Part shown: piece by piece, positions 1-15,000 of the stretch
Numbering within the stretch: position 1 is the first letter of the stretch
How the letters are laid out: the number at the start of each line of letters is the position of its first letter
Assembly (NCBI GenBank): GCA_003993805.1
Contig: RSEF01000021.1
Location: 5,248,550 to 5,312,549 of the forward strand
Length of the DNA stretch: 64,000 bases
Source of the DNA: Himantopus leucocephalus
Taxonomy: Eukaryota > Chordata > Aves > Charadriiformes > Recurvirostridae
Reading direction: 5' to 3'
The notes under the pieces: model-generated
What the model was told of the DNA's origin: nothing
What the model saw: only the letters and a program-made list of their open reading frames with translations
Database searches by the model: none
Position numbers and translations under genes: made by a program

Positions 1-3000
1 CAGCTTGACAGGCAACTTCCTCATGAAATAAAATCTGCTTCTTTGCTTTTTTGGATCTGAACATGCCAAGGGTGGCACACCAAGAGGTGAAAGTGTAATT
101 TAAAGGTTAAGCTTTGTTTCAATTCCCCTAACACAGTCACAGAACACGTGCTAGATTATCCATTTCGTTCCTGGTTATAACCTCCGGTCATCAAGTTTCA
201 GAATGAAAATTTTCAAATCTCGCATCTACAATAGCACACGCACACGTAACTTCACATTCACGTAACCACACGCAGACAGCAAGAGGAACTGGGGCTCGCT
301 CTGCCCCTGAACAACAGACAAAAAGGTCACGCTGCTTCTAACTGCCATGTTTATGCCAGTGTATAGCACCAGTCATGGCTGTAAAGTATATTAAGCACAG
401 AGTTGTCAGGAGTGAACTAACAGGAAAAAAAAAAAATCAAGTAAATAAAGTTTAGAGAAGAGGGGGAACTGAAGAGCTAACTAATTAACATTAAAGCCCG
501 TATTTTCAGGCTCATTTGTACAGCACAGTTGTTAACAGTGGTTAAATATTAACAGTACACGCAATTTCAAGAAAGCGACATGAAGTATACTCCGTAGCCT
601 CCTTTTACAGGCATGTAAGCGACAACTGCTTAGTCCGTTACCCAATTTACGGGGTTACAAGACATCAGTTCCAACCCCAGCACCACCTACATTTTTCCAA
701 GGAGTGGGCAACTAAATATGCTGTTGTCATTCCCCTTGCTACTTCTTTCTCAATTGAATCTACGCTTTGGGATACCAATAACCAGATAAGCAATAGACGT
801 TTTAAATAAGTGGACCTCTCTGGACAAAGGAGGTCAAGAACAAGCCTGACAATCCTGTTTGATTCAGTTCTTGGAGTGAATAGACAGAGCGCCTTTCATG
901 GCTTCCACTACAAAGCAGCCCATAATTAGACCTCATTTTTGTCAGTTCGCCCAAAGTTATATACAGGAGGTGGTGTTTAAAAGGAAAGACTTTGAAGTCA
1001 AATAGCTCCCAAGAATATTATTATACCCATTTCAGATTAAAACTTCTACTATCTTCCCTCCATTAGTCCTACTTAGGGTAGGAAGCACCCTGGTTTGCTC
1101 ATTAGTTTCAGAGCTTGGGTGGGGGTGACTGGTTTGTTTGTGGGTTTGGTGTTGTTTTTTTTTAAATAACCTTTAAGATGGCTCTCTGTTGATTAATCCA
1201 TTTTCATCCTTCAATGAGTTTGATTCCTATTAGTTCAGACTGCAGAGAAGACATCGATTTTTACTATAGTCAGGATCAAGAGAAGTAACAGCTTTCCCAA
1301 TTAAACAACTGCTCGCCATGTTAAGTATAAAAATATGTCCACAGCAATAATGTGCAAGTGTCCAAAGCACTCTTCAATGCCAACAAAAGCTAACAGACAT
1401 GCTTGTAATAAATTTAACCTTTAACTTGAGAAAGGAGGAAAACTCCACGTAATACAGACAGTTCAGCTCCTGTTAATTCTGCTGATAAGAAGCTGTAACA
1501 CTGAGAAAGGCTCAAAATTACAGACAACTCATCTTCCAGCTCTGAATTACCATCATTACACCACACAAATCACCACATTGGGCTTTGGCCTGCTAAAACA
1601 GAAATCACAACCAGAAATGGTCTAGGAGGCTGCTGCTGCTCCTCTTAAATGAAGCTTTTATACCAAACAAGTCTATACAGTTCTTGCATTATAGCCTTTC
1701 ACAGAGTTGCACTGTAAATCAAATATTTTATTCCACAGCCTGCAGCTATTCCCACATTTAATAACTGACATGGGAGACAAGTTTTAATCTCCATCAGGCT
1801 GAAGCAATTACTATCCTCATAACCACTCAAGTCAGAGGTAAAAATTATGAGTTTTGTATTACCTGATTGTATATTCAGGGGGAAACAGACTTTTCCAGAG
1901 GAAACAGGCAAAGCATATTCAGTACAAGAGGGGAGCCTGAACAATCATACTCCCTCATTTTGCATGTACCAGAACGGCCATGCACTTCGAGCAGTCAAGA
2001 TAAGACTTTGTTTTTAAGCTGCAAAAGAAATGCATCATTCTTGCCACAGAGCAGCAAAGAGAAATCTCAGCAGACATTACATTTGCAGATGTAATATTCT
2101 CCAATCAAGAACTTGAGCTGCAGCTTTAGATAAGACCTTAAACAACCCAGGAACTTTTTTTAGTCATTAGGGAAACAGTTCTCGTGCTCAGAGGAAAATC
2201 TATTGAAAAGCTACCTGAATTAAGTGACCTGAAAGTCTGTCCTACATCTATGCAATTATTGCCAATGCTGTCTTTTCAGGTTTTAAAATACTTGTTAAAA
2301 GGAGTTCAACAACATAGCAAGAGCTATGACCAAGAACAGCAGTACCTAGACTCTCCCTAAAATGCTACCGGCACTTCTAATGTTCTGCCTTGGTCACATA
2401 TGGCTGGTCCACGGATATACATCCTACCGCAACGGCCGGGAGGAATTTGCTAGGGGATCTACTGCCCTGTGCTGCAGTCCAACACTCCGCAACTAGGAAC
2501 CATGAGCACTTTGAGGCTTTACAACCACTAACCAGCAACAGCCATCCCGAGGACGGTTACTTTATTGTTTGGGCAAGGACTGCAAGACTGGATGTAAATG
2601 TAAGAAAAAGAAGGTGTTACAGGGACAGTTATAAACAATAGAAAAAAAAAATCCCCACATGAAATCTCAGTGTGGAACTTGTACATTATTACATGCTTTA
2701 CTACCAGTTATTACTAGCTGCTAGAAAGGAATATTAGAAATCACAGCAGGTCAAGACACTGCTTCTTTCTCTACGGATAAATTGAGGCAAAAATGCAGTA
2801 TTTTACCTCTTGTCCAAGATAGGAAGAAAATGCCATCAAGTTTGAACTATTCATCCTTTTATTCATGCTCTATAAAAGCCTGAAAAGATACTTCGACACC
2901 CAAATTATTTAAGTCAGCATGAACACAATAGGTAGGGCATTAGAGCTCACAGCGTTTTGTAAGCCTTGTGAAGCAATCCCCCCCCCGAGCTAAATAATTA

Positions 3001-6000
3001 AAGTACATCTTCCAGACTAACTCTCCAGGCCAAACCAATACTCATGCATCCGATACACTGAGAGGCCGTGTGGCTGGTGAGAAAGACAGAAGGAACACAT
3101 AGCCACTTTTATTGCTTTTCCTCACTGAAACGTCATCTTCGCACGTTAAAGGACAAGAATGCTATATTGATTTAGAGTGCCCTCTAGAGTCAGCTCCTTA
3201 TTAATGACACCAAACAGGAATGCCCTCATTCACTTGAAGAATTCATATCACTGCTTTCTGCAGGTTTCTAAAACCCAGTAGTAGTATTTTACACAAAAGC
3301 TGATAACAGACCCATTATATATCGGTAAACACAACAGCATTTTTCAGACATCAGGGGGTTAAATGTATTCTTTTCTAAATTTACGTAGAGTTTTTATACA
3401 CATACACACACGTGTGTATCTCAGTTTCACATCCACCAGTCCCAGCCAGGAAGAAGGGTGAGTGAAATGGCAGAGGTGGAGTGGTGTCTCATGGCATGAA
3501 GCAACTTTTGCAGTTTTGAACAACATATTTAAGCAGGTTGTTGATAATTGCGTGATAGTACACAACCGAACTTTCTCCCAGTTTAATTTATGAAGGGGCA
3601 TTGGTTTTACTACACATAGCACAACTCTTCCAAGAGTAAAACGTCTACAGGCACAATGCTACACCGCTAAATTTTTTTAGTTTTCCTATAACAACTGTTC
3701 AAAAAAGTTCCTGGTCTTTTAAATATTGCTAAACAACAACAGACACCATGCAGGGAAGGTTCTTACTTGGTGTGCACATGCACTTGCACCTTTTCTTCCA
3801 CCTACCACTAGTGTTTGAATAAGCTTCCTGAAAAAATGAAGGGTGGGTTTTTTTTTCTCTGAAATACCAACGCCCAGAGGGAGTTATTCCATTGATCTGC
3901 ATTAAAAAAAACCCCCACCCACCACAAAAAATGCAAACAATGTAAAAAAGCATATTAGTAACCAAACTTCAAAATCATCCATACTGAGCAGTCTCATTTT
4001 TAAATTCCTCTCACAAACTTCCATTCTGAACTGCATGGCTTAAGTGAGACCACGATGTTGCAACATTCTTCCCAGTTTATCTCCTAAAGACACCTTCCTT
4101 CACAGAGAAGATGACCTGCAACTAGTTTCACTTCTGACTACCCGTGAAAATGTAATGGAGGGTGGGAAATAATGGCAAAGCTAAGAATAGAACTGCATTG
4201 GAGTCACCAAGCCCATTTTGTCATTAAGAAACCTGTCACAGAGCAGGAAATTAATTTTTCTTATGTTGGAGTTAACACCTCTCTATTTCCTGTGCCAATT
4301 TTGTGGCAACACCAAAGGTTTTCACAACAGAAACGTCTCCCATATCCACAGCCCAGAGTAAGTTATGTAGTCAGTTAATAAAAATACCAACATGCTTAGC
4401 TAAAAAGATCTTGAGCTTTTTATGTCATATGCCTGTTAATTATCTGCATTTCTGCAGCTTATCTAAAAAAAAGTTATTAATGTGGGGCAGAGACTCCCAT
4501 CATCTTTTCTACTGACAGGTAGAAAAGAATTTAAATTTTTTTTAAATCAGTGTTCTACAAAAGGAAGACAGCCTAACACATGCCCCTTTCTGTACCAATT
4601 TCAGTGAGCTGAAAATTAGAAGTGGTTTAACTCTTGGAATTACATTAAGTATAAGTCAAACCTACACAATGCAACTGTTTTTAGGACTTCTCATCACTTA
4701 AAGATGCAGACCCTTCCATCCTTATCAGCGTTAAAGGCTGTCATAAGTTACTCATTTTGATCTCCAAAAGCATTAAAGTATTCATCAAAGCCTATACCAT
4801 CTAACATGAGATGAGCTTCTTATCTGAAACCTCAAGGACATGAGCATCTTGATCTCTTTTTCCCTATGTAGGAACTTTTTTGAAAGAAGGTATGCATGAA
4901 CAGCCTCTGTATAAACTCCTAAATGTTTTCTCCTCTAGGTATCAGGTGACTCCTGCATACTCTCAAAAGACCTAAGCAGCATTAAATCCTTAGATTTTAT
5001 CAAGTAATGCACGTGTCCATGTCAAAATAGTTCTTTCTTCAGACATGAAGGCTGAATAGGTATGCTACCATTCCTAGGACAGGATATATTAATAGCAAGA
5101 AATAGATCCTCTCATTACTAGCCCCATATTGTTGGCCACTAGCTGCCTCCCTCGTTATGACATGAGTAAGGCTATGTGAGTACTCAGGCGAAAATTAAAG
5201 TATCACTTGAAAAAAAATCTCCCCAAAACATGTCCTATCAATGTGCTGATAGCAAAATAAGACACTACCTCTGATTAAAGTACAAAGCTAGTAGAAAAAA
5301 ATCGCTACTTCTCTGTCAATTTGAACAAGAGTTAACTATCTCATGTTGAATAAAGACTAAGTTTTGTTTTCAAAGACTTTATGTGCAGCTTTCTACCAAA
5401 ATGAATAAGGAAGCCACTATTTCTCAGGTTTTTTCTATCAGGCTGACTATGGATTGCAAGAGCCATTCTTGATCTGTTTTAACATCGGTCACATCTGAAG
5501 ATTACCTCACAGTCATAAGAACTGGAGTTTTTAATTGTTATTTGTAAGTGAGAGATTTTAAGGCATATGATTTCAGTTAATTAAAAATCCACTTAGTTAT
5601 CATACTACCATTAAAAGACTTATTTCAACCTCAAATGAGGACAAGTTACTGCCAAGTGGAACTACATCATTAAATTCTTGCTCATTGATTATAAACTTTT
5701 TGCTTAAAGCACGTACATTCAAAAGATAACACTAACAAGAAAGGAGCTAAGCAGACGGCATCTAATAAGTAACTATTAGTCAATTCAGTTATTAGTGATT
5801 CATTTCATCCAAATCTAGCCCCTTGGGAGAAAAAAAAACACCAACAGAAAAAACAGACTGCAGAATTTAACGCTGTCTTTTTGTTTTAAATCTCCAAACT
5901 AAGCAGACTCCCAACTGATGACTGAGAAGTTATACAACGCAAGCAATTTCCAGTGTGCTCTGCCCAAGTCCCTAACCAAGCAGGAGGAAGGTGCTTCCCT

Positions 6001-9000
6001 CACCACCACAGCCCCATCTTCATTCTCCAGTCTGAGGGCCACATTTTTTATTCCAGAAATGCAAGTAAACATACAAGGTCATGCTCCTGAGCTTTACTCA
6101 CATATCTTATACTGGAGACCTATCTTCTGTTTCAGAAAATCTATGATTATCCTTCTAATCTTTCTTGAAGAGGATATTCATCCTTCATCTAAGGGGATTC
6201 AAAAAGATCTCGAGAACCCTGCTTTTGGACACAGGCAGTAACTGTAAGAACTCTAAGGGCCATAAGAATACAAGGCTATCTTCAAACCACCACATCCTCT
6301 ACAGTAAATCATAAGAGAAATGAGGAGTTAAAACAAAAGTGGGTGTTATTTTTAAACAAGCTCAACATAAAGCCAAAGAGGCAGAAGAAAATAGTTTGTG
6401 TCTCTGACGCACTAAGTCATTGCCAGCAAAATAAAGATTTTGGAAGGAAAAAAAAAAAAAGGTCAGAAAAGTTTGTCACATGAACAGGCACAAACCGTAG
6501 CCTGCAGAAAGGATGTAATAAGCTTCCATCACAAATCTTCTTCCACAAAGTAACACCTGCTCTTGCAATTGCCTCACAAATACAAGTCAAAAAACTCAAC
6601 TTCACAGCCACAACAGCTATTTCAGAGCTAACAAAACCAGGCTAGGCTACTTGAACTGCAAAAAAACATCGCTCAGAAATCCTAGCGTGTTCAGTGTAAT
6701 TTAGAGATTAAGCTGTGTCTTCCTTGAAAACTCTACATGTGGGTTTTTTTTTTTTTTCCGGTTTCAATCAATATATCAAAATAGCAACTACCTCTATGCC
6801 TTTTTACAAACAGAAACATACATCTGGGTGGGTGACCATGACAGACAATAAAAGCAGTTTCGGTACACTGGTTAAGAATAGGTTCCCAAGCTTTCAATGT
6901 AATCATTCTGAATGTAATCTTTAGCAATATCTTGATGGAAATAACTGCCAAACTATCTAAGATATTGCTGGATTAATTGTATAATTTGTCGGATACTGGG
7001 GTTTGAGCCACAAAGCTGTAAAATGACAGCTTTTAAAGTCTAAATTAAGTGTCATATATAGCTAACACACCTATTAGACCTCCTGTTTGCAGCCCTATAC
7101 ATACAAAGTCTACAGTTTTATAACAGTTGTCAGTACAAAAAGCAATTTGGAGTTTTAAGCTCATGCATTTTTATATGTTTATTTCTCTTTGAACATCAAA
7201 ATCAACAAATGATTGAGAACAGTGGCTAAAAAAAGCATCTATTGGAAGACAAATCTAGAGCCTTTGATAGCTACAAATCTTTACTACATCTCTCAATATA
7301 GATTATTTTTTCAAAAAGGATCAATAGTCTGGCCACTGTTTTAGCATAATCCATTCTTTCTGCAGAACCACTACTGCTCTGATTCTGAAAATCAGCAAAC
7401 TGCTGTGCACACAAAAACACATTACCTGGAATTCAACTGACAGATAAGTAATCTTGGTAGCTTTCCCGTCTTTTGTTAAAGAGCGTTTCCTCAGACCTCA
7501 CTTCCCTTTCACCTGACCAAAATAGAAAGATTAAGGTAAGCCACTTACAGCTTAAAACTACATTTACAGCTAAAACTTATTACATGTTCGTTTTAACGAG
7601 CTACACTGAATTTAAAAACACGTTTGGAAATTATGCCGTGGCTGTCAGCAGCAACATTTATGCCTCCCTACAGCTAAAGTCTGTGCATCTTCTCCCTCCC
7701 TTGTATTAATGTGTTTATCGAAGCATAATTCCATTAGCATTATGTAACACAGACAATCTTCTTAGGCATTTTATAATTATCTCACACCAAAACAAACCCA
7801 CTGCACACGTACACTTCCCCTATGAAACTGTTAGCTTTCTAGACTTTGATGATGTACAAGGAACTGTCTGATGTAGAACTAAAACTTCTGAGCAGACCTG
7901 AACTGTCACAAAATGGAATGACGGGATCACTGGCCAACACCGTCTTCTCCTCATACATACTCACAGCATACTAACATGAAATTACTGTATTCATCGCACT
8001 TCTTTCTTTAAGGAAAAAAGACTCTTAAAAATACACTTAATGTTTGTCAACTGTCTACCTCTCCTGCATGCCAAACAGAGTAAATACTATTTCCAGTTAT
8101 GTCTGTAATTTGACATTAATTCCTTAATCTTCTTAAGTCAGGGCAAGCTTGTGGATCATTACGAGGTTATTTAGAAGAGCACATTTGAAGTATTACATGA
8201 AGTGTACATTTTATTAAGAAAATAAGTTAACTCAAGTTTTGTATTTTGTCATTTATACACCTGAAAATAAATCAATCTCCTTTGGAGAGCAATAAGAAGA
8301 TACACTATGAACTATTATTGCAACGTAATCCTCTTTCGTGCGGTACAGTATCTGCTAACAAGATTGTGTAGCTTTCACATTGGATCAGCAAGACTGTGAC
8401 CTTTACTGACAGTTATTCTAACCAATATTAATGCTAGAGAGATGGCCAGTGCAACAATCTTCCACATTTATGCTCTCCCGTACAGATACCACATGGATTA
8501 GCTTCCCCTGCCTGTCACCACTTGTTTCTCGCTTGCATCAAAACGTACAGGGATCAGGCCCAGCAATTATTCATATTGCCTGTGCAACAGCAGCAACCTA
8601 CACAAAAAGCAGGCTTCACCAGAAAACCTCTTACTTCAGCGGTCTTTATTGTGCCATACCTCATTTAGGAGACTGAGCAAACAGTCTTCACGAGGGCCTT
8701 TTCCAACTATTGACGGGGACTTCTGCCATTCTCAGCACAACCATTTCTGACTGTATCACTTCTCTTCAAATACACATACAGAGTTAGTGGAGGGAACTCC
8801 CTCCAGCAAAACCAAGTCAACACTGGGCGGGCTGGTACCGGCATTCGAAGGAATGCATTACATTCCTTCAACTCAAAGCTAAAACAATCCCCAAACATAC
8901 ACATGCAGGAATAACACAGGAATAAAAACCTGTACTTACAGAGTGCAAAGTGAACTGGACATAAAATCTGAAAGAACTTAGGCATTAGGAAATACAGCTT

Positions 9001-12000
9001 GGTCTTGTCAGCTTTCACATGTAAAAAGACACAGGAGACAAGCCATTGCCTTCTATAACTTTAAAGAGCTTTTGAAAGTTAGAAACATACCCAAGTGTCA
9101 TTGCAACTAGCAGAAGGTGGCGTGACAATTTTCTTATGTAGAGAAGCAGAGGAAGGAATGGAGAAATGAAACAGATTAAACATTCGGCTTATCTATGTGG
9201 AGGAATTGTTGGCAGTAAAACTGCAATATCATGGGATTTTTTATTTGGTTTTGGTTGTTTTTTGTTTGGGGTTTTTTTTTTTTTAAGGCAACTAAGAGTA
9301 TCAGTTACCTTAATTTATTCCCAAATGGATTAGTTTAACAGTACATGAAACACCCTTCAGGAAGAATACACAACTACACAGGATAACACTGCAGTCTAAA
9401 TCCACGCTTTGGTTGGTTTCACTAGAGGTTTTTCCCCAGGAAACAATTCTTAACCACTTGAGGGGAAGGAAAAAAAGAGGGAAAGTGACCTTACTAGTGT
9501 GATCACTCAGCAGACCAAAGGCCAAAAGCAGCGTGCCTTGACCACTGCCAGCTGTTGTCCGTGGAACAGCGATTCAAACAGCATCCAAAACCTCCCGCAA
9601 TCTAAAAGCCAAACACACCATCCCCTCTGTCAAACAGGTATCTTTAGGCAACTGTTGTGATCCAAAGTATTTGCACTTTTGAAGTCCACTACCGACCCCC
9701 CAAATAAAATTAAAAAACACCCCAAGACAGAACCAGTATAGCCCAGTAGCCATTCTACTGAAACTCATACTACTACATCGGCAACAGAAAGAGACCTAAA
9801 CCAGAAGTGGAAGGAGGAAGAATAAGGAGACAACATACTAGGCAAAAAAGCTTTCTCTTAAATAGATCCAACTGGCACGTGACAACATGTTTAAAGTCTA
9901 ATTTGCACACAAGAGTCAAAAGCCACAAGAATTAAACTTACTTTTCTTAAGTTTTGTAAACAATTTTGCAACGTGCTTCATTTTCCAGAGCAAGCTTCAT
10001 TCTGATGCAAATTAGAATATTTCAATTGTTCATACACTAGCTGCTAAAACTAGTTTACATACAAAACAGGATGAGAAACAGCAGCTGCATCTATCAGCAA
10101 AATACTTTTTGCCAGGTTTACGGACATAATGCATTTTGTAATTAGATTGCTAACGTTGCAGAACCCAGTTTTAGTCAAATATATATGTAATTACATTAAT
10201 CAATTAGCCTGTAATTGCATTTTGCTATTTTTGATTCCCAAGACTTTGCTGGGCATATTTGAAAAACTAGGATTCCCTGGTTCTGGTTCTTGGGGTGGGA
10301 GGGATATCAATACCACACTACAAGAGAGGCTGAACGGTTTTAAATATGATTACGCTGGAAAACAGAACATGATCTTCAGCATACAACGTTCTGTCACAAT
10401 GGGACAGAATCCGTGTATGACTGGTCATAGTGTGAACAACTTGACAAAGGACAAAAATACTACACTGCAATATCTAATTTAAAAGTACTTCTTCTGAAGG
10501 CAGAAGTAAGCTACTTAAACTGTTCCTTCTGCCTCTGAAAGATTTCTTCCCAAAAGATTACTGTAATTTCCAGGGGAGATAACCTACCAAAAACAAACGA
10601 AATTCCATTTTTGAAATTTTATTTGCACTTTGTACTCATCTAGTACAAAATGAAAGAATGACATTTCAGTACCTTTTCCTTCAAAACACCAATAGAAAGA
10701 CCACAAAATGAGGAATATCTTGCTTCAAGATTTTACCTAAAGATTAAAGACACTGTTATAAAACCAAACTCACAAAATATGAGCTAAGTAGGAACAATTT
10801 TTTTGTTGTCAAGTAAAACTGGAACACAAAAGCAAACAGCCAGCCAGGCACTGATCATAAACTTTCTCTATGTAGCATGTAATTAAACAGACAACTTTTA
10901 TTTTCAGTATCAAGACAGAGCTGACTCCATGAAACAAGGAACTTAACATTTTTCCAGACCTCCCCATAACGACAACTAAACCAGAAGGTTTGTTTCTCTG
11001 GGAAGCGGGGTTTTTTTCCAAAAATAAAGATACAGAATATCCCACCATGAGTTATCTGATATTTCCACAGTAGAGTCATCAAAACACACTGGTATTGCAT
11101 GAATAGAAGCCCATAAACCACTTTAGAATTATCACAGGCAAGTTAAAAAAAAAAAAGTCATTCTAGTGAGTTAGCAGAGTCCGGCATTGAAACATAATCA
11201 AAAGAAATCCCTGACCTTTCCTTGAGTCACTGTCACTCTTAAAGATGCATTACTCATCTGGATTCCAGTACAGGTGCAAGTTGGTTTCATGTATGTCAAA
11301 AGGATTTTATTTTAAGCTAGCAGTAGTATCTATTTCAAGAGCAGGTACTTCTCAGCCATTGTAGTCTTGGTCTCCTGTATAATGTTTCCCAAACTATTAC
11401 CGGAATACTTTAGAACAGATTCCCTAAACAGAGAGCCTTAAAATTGGCCGAAAGCAAAGTTATACAGGGATATTTATATAAACTTCCTTTCCCAAAACAA
11501 CCACAATTACTGTGGAGGTAGTAAATTACTCTAGCCAACACTTCATCCACAAAAGTTCTGCTTTAAGTGATGAGCAAGCAGGAATTCTAGCCGAGAAAAA
11601 GCAATTCTGTCTTAAGAACTACTTTTAATGCGTTTCAGCTCTGTGTGCCAATTTTGGTTAAGAACCCAGTAACTCTGGTCTTTCGGTTGGTTAGGATCCA
11701 ACCAAGGTGCGATTTACATTTCTCAGGATGTCCTAATGAATCAAGTGTAATCAATACAACGAACTATGAGATTTTTATTTTTCCACCAGACACTGCAAAA
11801 GATATCTGAGTTATTAATTAAGGTAGCAAACAAGTTAGCGTGCCTTCAGCTGTGGCTATAACTGACAAACTGTTAGTCCTTAGCATGTATGTCTCTGCCT
11901 TTTCATATTTTCAGGTTTGTCTCACAGCTTATTAAGTTTCGCAAACAAAAGCAGTTGTGCTCTTGCCAACAGACTATCACATTTTATTATCAGGGATAAT

Positions 12001-15000
12001 TTTAAGGCATCAATGTACCTACATAAATAAGACTTGAACTGCAAGTGTCTTCCACCAATTGCAGGAGAAATTTCCTTTGTATAAGCTGCAGACACACAGT
12101 ACAGTTTTGTACAGAACTGCAGGATAGTGTTTTCATCTACCGTGACAGCTGAGGTTGTGTAGATACCAAATACACAGTAAATGTAGCAAGCGTTTCTTTT
12201 AATAAACTGCCACAGAAAAAGTATGAAAAAAAATGATTCAAGCTGAGGACATATTGATGGGTACAAAATCCTTGAGGCATTATGCAGCTCACACAAGCTC
12301 ATGGATCAGTATTATTGCAGCAACCAGTAGCCGTCAAAGCCAATTACCCCAGGGACTTGCCTATGTGAGGCCGGGGTTCTCTAGATGCCTCCTGTAACTG
12401 TCAGAGCTGTACACGCCGGAGAGAAGAGGGAGTGCTGAAAATCTGTCACAGCCAATTACTGCCAATGTTTTATTTATGTCAGGATACACCTGATCAGTGA
12501 ACAATAAAGCCATTTTATAAAAGATGATTACAAAAACAGAATGCAAAATGGCAACAACTGGTAGGAAAAAAAATCATTTATAGATAAACAAAGCACATAC
12601 ACTTGCCACGTACGCTTGGAACATGTAAAATAAACTCTCGATGCTGAAGCAGTGACACACACGGGTTTTAAAGCCTTTGACTCCAAATGTAGACTGCATT
12701 TTTCAAATACCATGACAAAAGGCTGATTGGTATATAACTCGGTTTAGAGACAGGAAGATGCAAGTCAGTGTACTACATTGGATTTGAGGAATTAAATTTT
12801 ATATGGAAGGAAACCAGAAAGAAAAGAGGGGAACAGAAAACACTGACACGATCTGGACATAAGTCCACAGATCATTTTTGCTGTGCAACACCAGCCTTTA
12901 TTTCAATTGCCCAACTCAACTGACAAAAGAAAAAGGTTATCTATGGGGCAGAAATACAGAAATTATAACATCCTCCAAGGCTTGAGAACCTGCTTGGTAC
13001 ATATCCATTTTCAACTTACAATATATTACCTACATCTTAAAGTTAAACAGATTGGAGTTTAAATCTGCCCTTTGCCCATGGGACTTAACATCAGATCCCA
13101 AGTAAAATACTGGGGTTTTTTCCCCACAGATATATAAACTATGCCTAGTTTTAGTCATGACAATTTTCAACTCACTACTTTCCAGAGGAAAGCATTGTAC
13201 AAAACTGTTCTGAACGAACAGATCAGCCGGAGCCTTGTCAGGTGAATATGCTGCTGGGGAAATCCTTCTTTCGGCAGAACTGACCTCCCAGGACAAGCTG
13301 CATCAGCCACCAAGACGGAAGTTGGCATTTCTAGATAATTCTCTTCAATTATTTCGTTGCCTTAAGTTCCAACTGCCAACGTTTCCTATCCTCTCCGTTA
13401 AAGGATGCACCACGACCCCCTCCCCAAAGACACCACAGACACACAGGCGCAGATGCAAAGGAGATTTAGTGACTACACCAACCACTGCTCTGAAGATGCG
13501 ATTTCTGAAAGCCACCTGTGAAACAAACAACAAGCTAGTGGTCTGCAAATTTTTTTTTTTCCATAAATATGGCCTTTTCAAGCACCAGTTCTAAACTGAG
13601 TGATACTCCACTATACTATAAAGTACTTTGAAATCTATGGGGAAACAGCAATATACATGTTAAGATTTAGAAGGAAAAAACCGCAGTAATCATAGCAGTG
13701 GAGGGAAAGTCTCTATTTCTTATGTTTCGCTGTTGAAAGACGCTTAGAATAACCTTAGAATAATCTAATAGTCTAATCTACTATTCTGAAGAGCTGCCAC
13801 AATACTGGCTGCCACTTCTGTTTACTCTTCAATTTTAGAGTGTAACAGTTTAAGCCAAGGCCTTAAAATAGCTTTGGCCCACACACGTACATAATTAAAG
13901 GAAATTCGAGATACTATTTATCATACAAAAGGCTCCCATCTCAACAAACAATGCAAATATATTAAGGTTGCTCATCATCATGACAGTACTTACTCTCTAG
14001 AAACAGAACCTGAACTTCTCTGACTTAGATTGTTTCACAATACTGCCAATATTATACAAGTATTATTTTCAACTTAATTTATAAGGAAGGGCTTACTAAA
14101 AAGCTGACCCGATGAGTCAGGAGGCACAGAACACAAAGCTGAGGTATACGAAAACTCCACACACAATAGACTATAGCAGCTTCCCAGGTATCCTACAGCT
14201 CTGCTGCCGTGTGAGGCTCAAGAGGCAACACAATTTGAGGATAGCCTGGTAACACCTTTCTCGCTCCATCTTCTTGCTTGCTTCCCCCCGTCCCTGGGGA
14301 GTTTGGCTACCCAGAAACTCCAGTACCATCACACCTGCAGGGAGGATATGCCACAGCTTCCAGAGAAAGTCGGAACGCTGCGGCATTCTGAAGTCGAACA
14401 CAACTCAGGAATCACATTGGCCATCTCTACCTGTCACAACAGCCATCTCAAAGGCTTAGGAAGCCCAAAGGTATAGGAACCAAAAAAAGCAAGACTATAT
14501 ATACCACCTTAAAAGCTGTCAACACGGACAATACACAAGAGTATTTGGATACGGCCTTCCCTGGAAGCAGACTGAAGAGTGCAAGTAATAGGCATTTCAC
14601 ACCTGAAACAAAAGTATGACAAGAATGGCTGTTAGGTGTCAAGCTCAGTATCAGATACTCGGATTCCCCCTCTCTTTCACATATGGTATACACAGTATTT
14701 TTCAGTCTTTTCGTTCACAAGTCACACACTGCGCGAGTACAGCTGCAGAATAAGAAGGCATTTTATCACAAAAATATACCCTCTATTTAGAGTTTTGTGC
14801 ACACTTTGGTATATTTTTAAAAAGAATCTGTCCTGTAGCTATTAGAAGGAGATATATAGCTTAGTGTTTTAATAGAGCTACATGAAAGTGGATCAATATT
14901 ATTTTAATTTTTAAAGGTCTGTTTATGAAATGCAATCATCCTTCATTAAAAATGCAAGCTGTGCTTCACAAGAGGTTAGTGTAAATGATTCATAGTTTGA